A stretch of 64,000 nucleotides of DNA. Source: Pelagovum pacificum. GTDB lineage: Bacteria > Pseudomonadota > Alphaproteobacteria > Rhodobacterales > Rhodobacteraceae. This document shows, one piece after another, positions 41,310 through 50,396 of the stretch (position 1 is its first letter; every line of letters starts with the position of its first letter). The position numbers and the translations under genes were made by a program. The DNA lies in contig NZ_CP065915.1 in the NCBI RefSeq assembly GCF_016134045.1, positions 2,732,501-2,796,500 of the forward strand, read 5' to 3'. The notes under the pieces are model-generated. The model worked only from the letters and a program-made list of their open reading frames with translations. It did no database searches and was not told the origin of the DNA.

Positions 41310-41477
41310 TTACTTGATCTTGCCTTCCTTGTATTCGACGTGCTTGCGCGCAACGGGGTCGTATTTCTTGACCGCCATCTTTTCAGTCATGGTGCGCGCG
41401 TTCTTCTTGGTGACGTAGAAGTGCCCGGTCCCCGCGGTGGAGTTCAGGCGGATCTTGATGGTGGTAGGCTTCGCCAT
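41310..41477 (-). CDS. rpmG: 50S ribosomal protein L33
   Basis: A 55-residue ribosomal protein of the large subunit: [20 protein letters not shown], then [20 protein letters not shown] and [15 protein letters not shown], a complete L33. It lacks the four zinc-binding Cys, as usual in proteobacterial C-minus L33. AGGAG precedes the ATG at 41477. Longer frames upstream run into rnpB. It is monocistronic with its own terminator. Confidence 0.97.
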   Translation of the reverse strand: MAKPTTIKIRLNSTAGTGHFYVTKKNARTMTEKMAVKKYDPVARKHVEYKEGKIK

Positions 41478-41680
41478 GGGTCGCTCCTGATCGCGGGCGC
41501 AAGCCGCCCACGTGAAATCCGTTGAAGCCCGCCTTCTACTCGTCCCGGCGTTCCTGTCAACCGGATTCCCGGTCTGTTGAGGTGGGAAAAGCTGGCTATT
41601 CAATTTTGAAGGGCGTTCGGACGCCGTTTCGCGCCTCAAGAAGTGCGCGGACGGCCTCATAAGATGTCTTGGGCCGTGAT

Positions 41681-42051
41681 CGCGCGGATGGCCTGTAAGC
41701 CGGATTCTGTCCGGGACCGAAGTCCCTGGATGACCATTCCTCTGGACGCGCCGTTGCCGACACGCCTCCAGCTGCCAACCCGGACCTCTCGGGACCAGGT
41801 GTCCCTGCCGCAAGCGGCGCGAGGTCCCTATTCGGCATTGCTCCCGGTGGGGCTTGCCATGCGGGCCCGGTTACCCGGCCCCCGGTGGGCTCTTACCCCA
41901 CCGTTTCACCCTTACCCTGCAAGCAGGGCGGTCTGTTCTCTGTGGCGCTGTCCCTGGGGTTGCCCCCGCCGGGCGTTACCCGGCACCGTTCCTGGTGGAG
42001 TCCGGACTTTCCTCGAGGCCGAGGCCCCGCGGTCATCCGGCCATCCGCGCG
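41681..42051 (-). ncRNA. rnpB: RNase P RNA (bacterial type A)
   Basis: The catalytic RNA that trims tRNA 5' ends. On the minus strand the 5' half has GAGGAAAGTCCGGACTCC, the conserved P4/CR-I element, and the 3' half has GACAGAATCCGGCTTACAGG, the CR-V/P4' element. The ends form a P1 helix of 13 bp (42051-42039 with 41693-41681), which sets the limits. Further conserved parts: GGGTAAGGGTGAAACGGTGG (P8-P10 region). Length about 370 nt fits. A weak hairpin at 41612-41625 follows its 3' end. Confidence 0.96.
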
Positions 42052-42090
42052 CGCCGAGCGATAGGGCCCGGCGCGGCGGCGGTCAATGGC

Positions 42091-42696
42091 TCAGGCAGCG
42101 GCGCTCTGCGACTCGGCCCGGCCTTCCTTCAGGACGTTCGCCCACCAGACGAGGTCGTCGAACATCGCGGCGGCGGACGGGGCAAGCACCTCGTGCACGT
42201 CCGACATCGGGCCGTCGGCGCCGAGCGGGTGGACCTTCATCAGCTCGCCGCCACCGAGGTGGACGGCCGGGCGGATCGGCGCCATCTGGAGTTCGACACC
42301 GATGCCGCGCAGGTGCTCGACCGCGCGGGCCGCGCCGACGCCACCGTAGCCCATCGCCGAGAAGGGCTTGCGAACCCACTGCGTGTAGGCCTGATCGAGC
42401 GCGTTCTTCAGCGCGCCGGTGATGGAGTGGTTGTACTCGGCCACCATGAAGACGAAGCCGTCGAAGGTGGCGATCTTTTCCTGCCACTTCAGCGCCTCGG
42501 GGCTTTCGCTCGGCATCCATAGATCGGACGCAGGCTCATCGAAGAGCGGAAGGTCGAAATCGCGCAGGTCGACAAGTTCGACCTCGATATCCGTGCGGGC
42601 CTGCGCCTGCTCGAGAAGCCAGGCGGCGGGTTTGTCCGCGAAGCGCGTGGCCCGGGTGGAGCCGATCACGATCGCGATGCGGGGTTTGCTGGTCAT
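42091..42696 (-). CDS. NADPH-dependent FMN reductase family protein
   Basis: A 201-residue flavodoxin-like reductase. FMN phosphate loop IVIGSTRATRFADKPAAWL; MVAEYNHSITGALKNALDQA is the typical P-E-Y-N-x-S-x-P-x-x-L-K-N-x-x-D-like block; SAMGYGGVGAARAVEHLR contacts the flavin. Such enzymes reduce quinones, azo dyes, chromate or flavins. It is divergent from an HxlR regulator with 110 bp between, the usual arrangement for a thiol- or electrophile-responsive pair. Confidence 0.92.
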   Translation of the reverse strand: MTSKPRIAIVIGSTRATRFADKPAAWLLEQAQARTDIEVELVDLRDFDLPLFDEPASDLWMPSESPEALKWQEKIATFDGFVFMVAEYNHSITGALKNALDQAYTQWVRKPFSAMGYGGVGAARAVEHLRGIGVELQMAPIRPAVHLGGGELMKVHPLGADGPMSDVHEVLAPSAAAMFDDLVWWANVLKEGRAESQSAAA

Positions 42697-42806
42697 AGGT
42701 TTCTCCGGTAAACTGGTGTCTGTTCGATACCTGCTTCAGAGTGGAGACCGGCGCGACCGACTCCAAGAGGGCACGTTCGGCACATCAGGTAACCGGAAAG
42801 TAACCC
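42697..42806. promoter_or_regulatory. Divergent promoter region, reductase/HxlR
   Basis: A 110-bp gap with a direct repeat GTAACC (two copies 11 bp apart, just before the HxlR start) and a similar CCGGTAAAC near the reductase start. These are candidate binding sites for the HxlR regulator; no exact palindrome was found. Confidence 0.35.
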
Positions 42807-43193
42807 ATGGACGATAATAAGGAATTTCGCGACATCCGTGCGGTTGAGCACAGCAATTGCGCGGTCATCTCGGACCTGCTTGCCCGCACTGCGGACAAGT
42901 GGACCATCCTTGTCATCCGGGAACTGGGGGACGGGCCGATCCGCTTCAACGAACTGCGTCGGCGAGTCGCGCCGATCAGTCAGAAGATGCTGTCGAGCAC
43001 GCTCAAAGGGCTGGAGCGGGACGGCTTCATCACCCGGACAGTGACCCCGTCGGTGCCGCCGGCCGTGACCTACGCGCTGACCGAGCTCGGCTGCGGCTTC
43101 CTGAGGCCGGTTCAGGCGATGGCGAACTGGACGATGGAGAATGCCGACACGATCACTGCCGCACGGGAGGCTTATGACGAGCGGCAGACATGA
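42807..43193 (+). CDS. HxlR family transcriptional regulator
   Basis: A 128-residue winged-helix regulator. The HxlR hallmark is seen: NCAVISDLLARTADKWTILV, then IRELGDGPIRFNELRRRVAP, ISQKMLSSTLKGLERDGFIT. Cys21 lies at the conserved N-terminal Cys position used for redox or electrophile sensing in YodB/HypR-type members. It probably represses the divergent FMN reductase gene and itself. The start follows AACCGGAAAGT, a modest ribosome site. Confidence 0.92.
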   Translation: MDDNKEFRDIRAVEHSNCAVISDLLARTADKWTILVIRELGDGPIRFNELRRRVAPISQKMLSSTLKGLERDGFITRTVTPSVPPAVTYALTELGCGFLRPVQAMANWTMENADTITAAREAYDERQT

Positions 43194-43235
43194 GGCCCCC
43201 TTGCCAAACGGGGCGATCCGGTAGATCTCTCTGCC

Positions 43236-45119
43236 ATGGCCGGTCCGACAGACAACCCCGCTGATCCGTTCAAGAAGGCGCTCTCCGAGGCGACCAAGGT
43301 GCTTGCCGACGATTCAGAGCTGGCGGTCACCTTCTCGGTCGACCCGCCGGGCGCCACCAACGATTCCGTGCGCCTGCCGCAGATCAGCCGGCGGATGACG
43401 CAGGAAGAGGTGCTGCTCGCCCGCGGTACGGCGGATGCCTACGCGCTGCGCCACCGCTACCACGACGCCGCGATTTCCAACCGCTACATGCCCGAAGGGC
43501 AAATGGCGCGCGATCTCTATGACGCGATGGAAAGCGCGCGGGTCGAGGCGGTCGGCGCCAGGCACATGCCCGGCACCGCGGGCAACATCGACGCCAAGAT
43601 CGCCAACGAGGCGCACCGCAAGGGCTACGGCCAGATCCGCGAGGCCGCCGAGGCGCCGCTCGCCGTCGCCGCCGGCTACATGGTGCGCAACCTTGCCACG
43701 GGGCGCGACCTGCCGCCCGCCGCCGCCAACGTCATGGAGCTGTGGCGTGGTTTCATCGAGGAGAATTGCGGCTCGCTCGACCGGGTCGGGGATGCGCTTG
43801 AGGATCAGCAGCAATTCGCCCGGCTGGCGCGGCAGCTGATCGCGGAGCTCGGCTATGCCGACCAGCTCGGCGACGATCCCGACCAGCCCGACGAGGACGA
43901 GGGTGACGACAGCGCCGAGGCCGACGACGATGCCGAGGAGCAGCCCGACGAATCCGGTGACGAGGACGACGGCGACGAGAACGAGGACATGGACGGCTCG
44001 CCCGAGTCGAGCCAGGAGGAACAGCAGGACGCCAGCCAGGCGCAGGTTAACCTCGACGAGCTCGCCGATGCCGAGTTCGCCGAAGAGACCGAAATGCCCG
44101 AGGGCGACGCGCCGCTCGAGCCCCCTGCCCCGCCACCGGTGTCGGAGGCCGACCCGAACTACGAGGTCTTCTCCACCAACGCCGACGAGGAGATCGGGGC
44201 CGAGGAGCTGGCAGAACCCGCCGAGCTGGAGCGCCTGCGCGCCTATCTCGACCAGCAGCTCGAGCCGCTGAAAGGCGCGGTCGGGCGACTGGCGAACAAG
44301 CTGCAGCGCCGCCTGCAGGCCCAGCAGAACCGAAGCTGGGAGTTCGACCGCGAGGAAGGCATCCTCGATGCCGGCCGGCTGGCCCGCGTGGTCGCCAACC
44401 CGACCACACCGCTGTCCTTCAAGGTCGAGAAGGACATGGAATTCCGCGACACGATCGTGACGCTGCTGCTCGACAATTCCGGCTCGATGCGGGGGCGGCC
44501 GATCTCCATCGCCGCCATCTGCGCCGACGTTCTCGCCCGCACGCTGGAGCGCTGCGACGTGAAGGTAGAAATTCTCGGCTTTACGACGCGGGCCTGGAAG
44601 GGCGGCAAGGCGCGGGAGGACTGGCTCGCCGCCGGTCGCCCGGCGAACCCGGGCCGTCTGAACGACCTGCGCCACATCATTTATAAGTCCGCCGACGCGC
44701 CCTGGCGGCGCACGCGCGAGAACCTCGGGCTGATGATGAAGGAAGGCCTGCTGAAGGAGAACATCGACGGCGAGGCGCTCGAGTGGGCGCACCGGCGAAT
44801 GGCTGGCCGTCCCGAGCAGCGCCGCATCCTGATGGTGATTTCCGACGGTGCGCCGGTCGACGACAGCACGTTGAGCGTAAACCCGGCGAACTACCTCGAG
44901 AAGCACCTGCGCGACGTCATCGCGATGGTCGAACGGCGCAAGCTGGTCGAGCTGATCGCGATCGGCATCGGCCACGACGTGACCCGCTATTACCAGCGGG
45001 CGGTGACGATCACGGACGTCGAGCAGCTGGCCGGTGCGATGACCGAACAGCTCGCGTCGCTGTTCGACAAGGACCCACGCAAGCGGGCCCGTGTGCTTGG
45101 CATGAAGAACGTCGCCTGA
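43236..45119 (+). CDS. cobT: Cobaltochelatase subunit CobT
   Basis: Part of the ATP-dependent CobNST complex, which inserts cobalt in aerobic cobalamin synthesis; CobT and CobS form the AAA-type chaperone. 627 residues. N-terminal CobT domain (about 1-205), then a very acidic linker (about 209-272), and a C-terminal von Willebrand A domain with MIDAS motif D-N-S-G-S at 413-417 ([16 protein letters not shown]) and [20 protein letters not shown]. cobS and cobN are not in the window; in relatives cobS is often adjacent upstream, here replaced by the HxlR gene. The ribosome site is weak. Confidence 0.95.
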   Translation: MAGPTDNPADPFKKALSEATKVLADDSELAVTFSVDPPGATNDSVRLPQISRRMTQEEVLLARGTADAYALRHRYHDAAISNRYMPEGQMARDLYDAMESARVEAVGARHMPGTAGNIDAKIANEAHRKGYGQIREAAEAPLAVAAGYMVRNLATGRDLPPAAANVMELWRGFIEENCGSLDRVGDALEDQQQFARLARQLIAELGYADQLGDDPDQPDEDEGDDSAEADDDAEEQPDESGDEDDGDENEDMDGSPESSQEEQQDASQAQVNLDELADAEFAEETEMPEGDAPLEPPAPPPVSEADPNYEVFSTNADEEIGAEELAEPAELERLRAYLDQQLEPLKGAVGRLANKLQRRLQAQQNRSWEFDREEGILDAGRLARVVANPTTPLSFKVEKDMEFRDTIVTLLLDNSGSMRGRPISIAAICADVLARTLERCDVKVEILGFTTRAWKGGKAREDWLAAGRPANPGRLNDLRHIIYKSADAPWRRTRENLGLMMKEGLLKENIDGEALEWAHRRMAGRPEQRRILMVISDGAPVDDSTLSVNPANYLEKHLRDVIAMVERRKLVELIAIGIGHDVTRYYQRAVTITDVEQLAGAMTEQLASLFDKDPRKRARVLGMKNVA

Positions 45120-45128
45120 GGCGCCCCC

Positions 45129-45149
45129 CGAATTTTCGCCGAAAATTCG
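45129..45149. repeat. AT-rich palindromic repeat, copy 2
   Basis: A 21-bp palindrome with arms CGAATTTTC and GAAAATTCG around GCC, 9 bp after the cobT stop. One base differs from the copy at 34785-34805. Confidence 0.65.
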
Positions 45150-45151
45150 AT

Positions 45152-45175
45152 ATCGGATATTCCTGAATATCCGAT
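45152..45175. repeat. Perfect 24-bp palindrome after cobT
   Basis: Arms ATCGGATATTC and GAATATCCGAT around CT, only two bases after the preceding palindrome. AT-richer than the surrounding DNA. The pair may form a double terminator for cobT or a binding site. Confidence 0.65.
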
Positions 45176-45234
45176 GAACGATTGACGAAAGTGGTGAATG
45201 GTCCCGGGCGACGGGGCGGCAGAGGAGTGACGGT

Positions 45235-47034
45235 ATGTTCCAGACTTTCGAAGTGACGAGTTCTCCCGAGCAGGGCCCGCCCCGCCTTTCCGCGCTGCGC
45301 GAGGTGATGAAGACCGCCGGCGTCGACGCCTTCATCGTTCCCCGCGCCGATGCGCACCAGGGCGAGAATGTCGCCCCTTGCGATGAGCGGCTGGCGTGGC
45401 TCACCGGCTTCACCGGCTCCGCCGGGTTCGCCGCGGTCCTGTCGGACAAGGCGGGCCTGTTCGTCGATGGCCGCTACAGATTGCAGGTCCGCGCGCAGGC
45501 GGATCCGGTCTTCACGCCGGTCGACTGGCCCGAGATGTCGCTGTCGGGCTGGCTGACCGACCACCTCTCTCGTGGTGCCGTCGTCGGCTTCGACCCCTGG
45601 CTGCACACGGTGGACGAGGTGAAGACGCTGCGGAAGGCGCTCGATGCCGCGCAGATCGAGCTACGCGCCGTCGACAACCTCGTCGACCGGGTGTGGGAGG
45701 ACCGCCCTGCTCCGCCGGACCAGCCCATCGTGGCCCATGACGAGTCCGTCGCGGGTGAGACCGCCGCCTCCAAACGCGCCCGGCTGGCCGAGGGACTTCG
45801 CGAGGATGGCCACCGGGCCGCCCTGCTGACCCTGCCGGATTCGATCGCGTGGCTGCTGAACATCCGCGGCAAGGACATCGACCGGACTCCGGTGCCGCTG
45901 ACCTTCGCCATCCTGCGCGATGACGGTTCGGTCGAGCTGTTCTGTGGACCGGGACAGGCGGACGGCGTGACGGATCACCTCGGCCCCGACGTCGCGGTCC
46001 TGCCACGCGAGGGGTTGCAGGCCGCGCTTGCCGAGCTCGACGGTCCGGTCCTGCTCGACCCGCGCAGCGCGCCGCAGCTTCTGGCCGACGCGCTCGAAAG
46101 CTCGGGCGTCAAGATCGCCGAGGGCGACGATCCCTGCCGCTTCCCGAAAGCGCGCAAGAACGCGGCCGAGATCGAGGGCATGCGCGCCGCCCACCTGCGG
46201 GACGGCGCGGCGATGGTCCGGTTCCTCGCCTGGATCGACGAAGAGGCGCCGAAGGGCGGGCTGACAGAGATCGCCGTGGTCTCCGCGCTCGAGGGATTTC
46301 GGCGCGACACCAACGCGCTGCGCGACGTCAGCTTCGAGACGATCGCCGGTGCCGGGCCGAACGGCGCCATCGTCCATTACCGCGTGAACGAGCAGACCGA
46401 CCGCGCCGTGAAGCCGGGTGAGCTGCTGCTCGTCGACAGCGGCGGGCAGTACGAGGACGGCACGACGGACATCACCCGCACCGTGATCGTCGGGCAGCCG
46501 ACCGAGGAGCACCGCACCTGCTTCACTCGCGTGCTGCAGGGGATGATCGCCGTCTCGCGTGTACGTTTCCCGAAAGGTGTCGGCGGGCAGCACCTCGACG
46601 CGCTCGCGCGCTACCCGCTCTGGACCGCGGGGATGGATTACGACCACGGGACCGGGCATGGCGTGGGGGCCTACCTTGGCGTTCACGAGGGGCCGCAGGG
46701 CATTTCCCGCCGCTCCTCGGTGGCGCTGGAACCGGGGATGATCGTCTCCAACGAACCCGGCTACTACCGCGAGGGAGCCTTCGGCATCCGGATCGAGAAC
46801 CTGCTCGTCGTGCGCGAGGCGGCTGCGATGCCCGGCGGGGACGACCGGGCGATGCACGACTTCGAGACGCTGACCTTCGTGCCCATCGACCGCAGGCTGA
46901 TCGATGTGGCCATGTTGTCTGCCGCCGAGAGGGACTGGATCAACGGCTATCATGCCGATACGCTCGAGCATCTGACGCCCCGGCTCGACGGCGCGGCGCT
47001 CGACTGGCTTCGGGCGGCCTGCGCGCCGCTGTAA
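45235..47034 (+). CDS. pepP: Xaa-Pro aminopeptidase (M24B, aminopeptidase P)
   Basis: Removes N-terminal residues preceding proline. 599 residues, the long form with two creatinase-like N-terminal domains (about 1-310) and a pita-bread catalytic domain. Metal ligands: Asp in LLVDSGGQYEDGTTDITRTV (two Asp), His in DHGTGHGVGAYLGVHEGPQ, Glu in IVSNEPGYYREGAFGIRIEN (two Glu). Cytoplasmic. It starts 116 bp after cobT. It could work with the prolyl aminopeptidase at 1-910 on Pro-rich peptides, but they are far apart. Confidence 0.95.
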   Translation: MFQTFEVTSSPEQGPPRLSALREVMKTAGVDAFIVPRADAHQGENVAPCDERLAWLTGFTGSAGFAAVLSDKAGLFVDGRYRLQVRAQADPVFTPVDWPEMSLSGWLTDHLSRGAVVGFDPWLHTVDEVKTLRKALDAAQIELRAVDNLVDRVWEDRPAPPDQPIVAHDESVAGETAASKRARLAEGLREDGHRAALLTLPDSIAWLLNIRGKDIDRTPVPLTFAILRDDGSVELFCGPGQADGVTDHLGPDVAVLPREGLQAALAELDGPVLLDPRSAPQLLADALESSGVKIAEGDDPCRFPKARKNAAEIEGMRAAHLRDGAAMVRFLAWIDEEAPKGGLTEIAVVSALEGFRRDTNALRDVSFETIAGAGPNGAIVHYRVNEQTDRAVKPGELLLVDSGGQYEDGTTDITRTVIVGQPTEEHRTCFTRVLQGMIAVSRVRFPKGVGGQHLDALARYPLWTAGMDYDHGTGHGVGAYLGVHEGPQGISRRSSVALEPGMIVSNEPGYYREGAFGIRIENLLVVREAAAMPGGDDRAMHDFETLTFVPIDRRLIDVAMLSAAERDWINGYHADTLEHLTPRLDGAALDWLRAACAPL

Positions 47035-47130
47035 CGTGGCGCCCGGCCTGTCGTGACACTGTCATGTCACGTCGCACATCCTGTTTTCCGGGGCCGCCGT
47101 GGCCCCGCCTTCTTTCATGACGGAGCTCAC

Positions 47131-47472
47131 ATGGCCGACCATATCAAGATCACTCCTGCCGAAGGCACGTGGGTCGTGCGCGCCGGCGGTGCCGTGCTCG
47201 GCGAAAGCGAACGCGCCCTCGAACTGGCCGAGGGCGACTACGCCCCTGTCATCTACTTCCCCCGCGACGACATCGCGATGGCGTTCCTCGACAAGACGGA
47301 CTCGACCTCGACCTGCCCTTGGAAGGGCGACGCGACCTACTATTCGATCGTGGTGAAGAGCGGCACGATCGCAGACGCCGCATGGTCCTACGAGTCGCCG
47401 ATCGACGAGGTGGGCGAGATCGCAGGCTATATCGCCTTCTATCCGGACAAGGCGGCGGTCGAGCAGGTCTGA
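47131..47472 (+). CDS. DUF427 domain-containing protein
   Basis: A 113-residue protein of DUF427, a small beta-rich fold. Typical blocks: GTWVVRAGGAVLGESERALE, PVIYFPRDDIAMAFLDKTDS and TSTCPWKGDATYYSIVVKSG (C-P-W-K-G), then AWSYESP and IAGYIAFYPDK. Family function is unknown. The ATG at 47131 is chosen as the first Met before the domain; a longer frame covers only intergenic sequence. It converges with the next gene, 7 bp apart. Confidence 0.9.
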   Translation: MADHIKITPAEGTWVVRAGGAVLGESERALELAEGDYAPVIYFPRDDIAMAFLDKTDSTSTCPWKGDATYYSIVVKSGTIADAAWSYESPIDEVGEIAGYIAFYPDKAAVEQV

Positions 47473-47479
47473 GCCCGCC

Positions 47480-48562
47480 TCACGGGGCGAGGAAGCCGAG
47501 ATCCTGCAGGATGACGAGCTGCTGAAGCATGCTGAAGCCGAAGGCGGCGTCAAAGCCCCTCCGTTCGGCATCGACGCTCGGTCCCTCCAGCGACAGGGCG
47601 AGCACCGCCGGGGCATCGCCCACGACCGCGACGCCGAGCGCCGACCTGGCAAAGTCCGCATAACTCAGCTCGGGCCGTGTTTCGGTCATTGTCTCCCATC
47701 CGGCGGGCAATCGGTCGGCCACGTCGGCGGCTACTGCGGCGTCCTCGAACGGGATCAGCATCAGCGCCCTGTCGATGCGGCCGTCGGTGGCTTCGGCCAG
47801 CAGGAACGGCGTGTCCCCTTCGATGGCGCCGGGCACGGTGATCCCTTGCGCGTACAGTTCCGCCCTGACGAGCGTGCCGGCCGGGAGGGCTGGATCTTCG
47901 AGCGCATCCAGCGTGGCCGCCGCGCGGGGATCGCTGGCGAGTGTCGGCGTGTCCGGGGACAGCAGCAGATCCATGGCGTCCCACCCGCGCGCATGCAGCA
48001 GGCGGTCCCCGGTCACCGCGACCCGTGAGGACATGCCGAGACCGAAATCGAAGGGATGTCCAGGATTACGCTCGGTGATGGAGATCTGGAAGTCGTCGAA
48101 CCGCCAGTAGACCGGCTGGCCGTCCCGCATCTCTTCATCGTAGCCATAGCTCAGCAACGCCGGGCCGACCGCGTCCGACACGCCGGGGTCGAGGTCGATC
48201 AGGCTGAGCGTCATCGGCGCGTTGGCGACGTGCGAGATTGCGACAATATCCTCGAACGCGAAGCCGCTCGTCGGACTCCATTGGTCCGCGCCGGCGATCA
48301 GGAAGTCCCAATATGGCAACGGCAACATGCGCGCGGCCGGCCACCAGGTGTCGCCGAGGGGCGCCAGCAGGTTTTCACGCCGGGCGAGGACAGCAAGCGT
48401 CGCCCCGTCCCGGTTCCCGTATTCCGTCAAGGCGCCGGGGGCGAGGGCAAGCGCCGCCGGGATACTGTCGAAATGCGCACGAAGCGATCCGGTGTCGATG
48501 TCGGCAACAGCGGGCGACGCGGACAGGGCCAGCGCAAGCGCGCTGGCGAGGCTAGTATTCAT
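47480..48562 (-). CDS. Hypothetical exported protein
   Basis: A 360-residue protein with a signal peptide (MNTSLASALALALSASPAVA, likely cut after AVA). The mature part is acidic with many Asp, Ala and Leu, and no domain I recognise; WPAARMLPLPYWDFLIAGAD and VYWRFDDFQISITERNPGHP are distinctive stretches. It lies 76 bp downstream of the ClC gene on the same strand (start to start region 48563-48638), so co-transcription is possible. Probably a periplasmic protein of unknown role. Confidence 0.72.
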   Translation of the reverse strand: MNTSLASALALALSASPAVADIDTGSLRAHFDSIPAALALAPGALTEYGNRDGATLAVLARRENLLAPLGDTWWPAARMLPLPYWDFLIAGADQWSPTSGFAFEDIVAISHVANAPMTLSLIDLDPGVSDAVGPALLSYGYDEEMRDGQPVYWRFDDFQISITERNPGHPFDFGLGMSSRVAVTGDRLLHARGWDAMDLLLSPDTPTLASDPRAAATLDALEDPALPAGTLVRAELYAQGITVPGAIEGDTPFLLAEATDGRIDRALMLIPFEDAAVAADVADRLPAGWETMTETRPELSYADFARSALGVAVVGDAPAVLALSLEGPSVDAERRGFDAAFGFSMLQQLVILQDLGFLAP

Positions 48563-48638
48563 TCATCAAATCTCCGGACTCAAATGTCAGCCCGGATCAG
48601 AGCAAAGCTTCCGAGTCGGCACAAGCATCGCGCGGCTT

Positions 48639-50327
48639 TCAGGAATGCTCCTCTGCCGCTTTCGCGGCGAGCGCGCGGTTGAAGGCGCGGAGTGCGTCGA
48701 CCTGGAACAGCGCGCCCCAGAGCTCGGGCGGCTCGTCGGCGGCCTTGATGTGCACAACCGGGATGAACAGAGGATTGCCCTGCTCGAACAGCGGCATCGC
48801 CTGTTCCAGCGTGGAGGTGTCGGTGAGGTAAGTCCCGTCCTCTATCATCTCGCGGCAGGCCTCCTCCGGCGCGGCGCGGGGGGCGTCCTTGGCCCGCATC
48901 ACGCTGGAGACGCGGAAGGTCGACAACAGATAGGATTGCGGTCCGGCCGCCACCCGGACGCCCCGGCGCTCCAGCTGGGTGAGGAAGAAGGACCGCGACA
49001 CCAGCCGACTCGCCACCGCCGTCGAGATGGAGACGGAGACCATCACGGCGAGCCCGGTCTGCCAGTCGCCGGTCAGCTCGAACACGATCAGCGTGGTCGA
49101 GATCGGCGCGCCCAGAACGGCGGCCGCGACGGCGCCCATGCCGGCCAGCGCATAGAGCGTCCGCTCGCCCGAGACATCCGGGAAGATCCCGGTCGACACC
49201 AGCCCGAAGGCCAGCCCGGTCAGTGCCCCGACCATGAGGGAGGGAGAGAAGACCCCACCGCCCATGCGCCCACCCATGGTGATCGCCACGGCGATGACCT
49301 TCACGATCACGAAGAGCACGGCCTCGAGGAAGACGAGCTCTCCGGTCAGGGCGAGCGACGTCGTCTCGTAGCCGACGCCGATGATGTGGGGAAAGCGCGT
49401 CGCGATGATGCCGAGCAGCAGCCCGGCAAGCGCGGGCCGCGCCCAGTTCGGAAAGCCCGTGCGGATCTGGACCGCGGTGCCAATGTCCTCGGCGATGAAG
49501 ATCGCGCGCATCAGGATCACCGCCACGATCCCGCAGAGCAGGCCGAGGAGCAGGAACGCCGGGAGCTCCACGTAGAAGCCGAGGACGGTCTGGTCCGGCA
49601 ACGTGAATTCCGTCACGCCGCCATAGGCCAGCCGGTTGATGACGGTGCCGGCGGCGCTTGCGATCACGATCGGCGCGAAGGCGTGGACCGCGAAGTGGCG
49701 CAGCACCACTTCCAGCGCGAAGAGCGCGCCGGCGATCGGTGCGTTGAAGCTTGCGGACACGGCCCCGGCCACGGCGCAGCCGAGCAGGTCGCGCCCGGTG
49801 ATGCCATCGGCGCGGATTGCCTGGGCGATCCACGTCGAGATGACTGAGGCGAGGTGGACGACCGGCCCCTCCCGCCCGGTCGAGCCGCCGGTCGACAACG
49901 TGATGAAGGACGCCGCGGCAGAGGCGAGACCCGGCTTCACCTCCACCCGCCCGTCCTGCAGCGCGGAGCCCGCGATCACATCGGCGACCGAGCGGACGCG
50001 CCCGTCCCCGCCCCACCGCTGCAGGATCAGGCCGACGATACAGCCGCCGATCACGGGGATCACGACGATCCAGTACCAGTTCAGACCGGCGGCGAAGCTG
50101 TGCAGGTGCGTGATGTCGTCAGTGCCGTACAGGGTGGCCTGCAGCCATTCGATCCCGAAGCGGAAGAGCAGCGCGGCGAACCCCGCGCCGATCCCGACGA
50201 GCAGGCCGATGAACCAGAACTGCGCCCGGCTCGGCCCGCGTTCCCGCGTGACAGTCCAGGCGTCCACGCAGACCGTCCGGACGTCGCTGGCCGCCTGGCC
50301 GAGGATGGAGGGCCGTTTGTCCTTCAT
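48639..50327 (-). CDS. Voltage-gated chloride channel / ClC-type antiporter with CBS domains
   Basis: A 562-residue inner-membrane ClC protein with about a dozen membrane helices, followed by CBS domains in the last about 130 residues. Selectivity-filter motifs: STGGSTGREGPVVHLAS (G-R/K-E-G-P with the gating Glu) and GRMGGGVFSPSLMVGALTGL (G-x-F-x-P). The first filter motif GSGIP is not obvious and seems replaced in the DGRVEVKPGL region. The gating Glu suggests Cl-/H+ exchange. Divergent from the FAD oxidase gene. Confidence 0.92.
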   Translation of the reverse strand: MKDKRPSILGQAASDVRTVCVDAWTVTRERGPSRAQFWFIGLLVGIGAGFAALLFRFGIEWLQATLYGTDDITHLHSFAAGLNWYWIVVIPVIGGCIVGLILQRWGGDGRVRSVADVIAGSALQDGRVEVKPGLASAAASFITLSTGGSTGREGPVVHLASVISTWIAQAIRADGITGRDLLGCAVAGAVSASFNAPIAGALFALEVVLRHFAVHAFAPIVIASAAGTVINRLAYGGVTEFTLPDQTVLGFYVELPAFLLLGLLCGIVAVILMRAIFIAEDIGTAVQIRTGFPNWARPALAGLLLGIIATRFPHIIGVGYETTSLALTGELVFLEAVLFVIVKVIAVAITMGGRMGGGVFSPSLMVGALTGLAFGLVSTGIFPDVSGERTLYALAGMGAVAAAVLGAPISTTLIVFELTGDWQTGLAVMVSVSISTAVASRLVSRSFFLTQLERRGVRVAAGPQSYLLSTFRVSSVMRAKDAPRAAPEEACREMIEDGTYLTDTSTLEQAMPLFEQGNPLFIPVVHIKAADEPPELWGALFQVDALRAFNRALAAKAAEEHS

Positions 50328-50396
50328 TCGCGCGTCATTCGTCCGCTTTCCGTCACCCGCGCTCTGCGGTATCGAGTGGCCGACGAAGGAGACCCC

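Noticed and set aside
43314..45449. 711-codon minus-strand frame opposite cobT
   Set aside because: cobT carries clear domains; the antisense frame reflects its acidic, GC-rich codons only.
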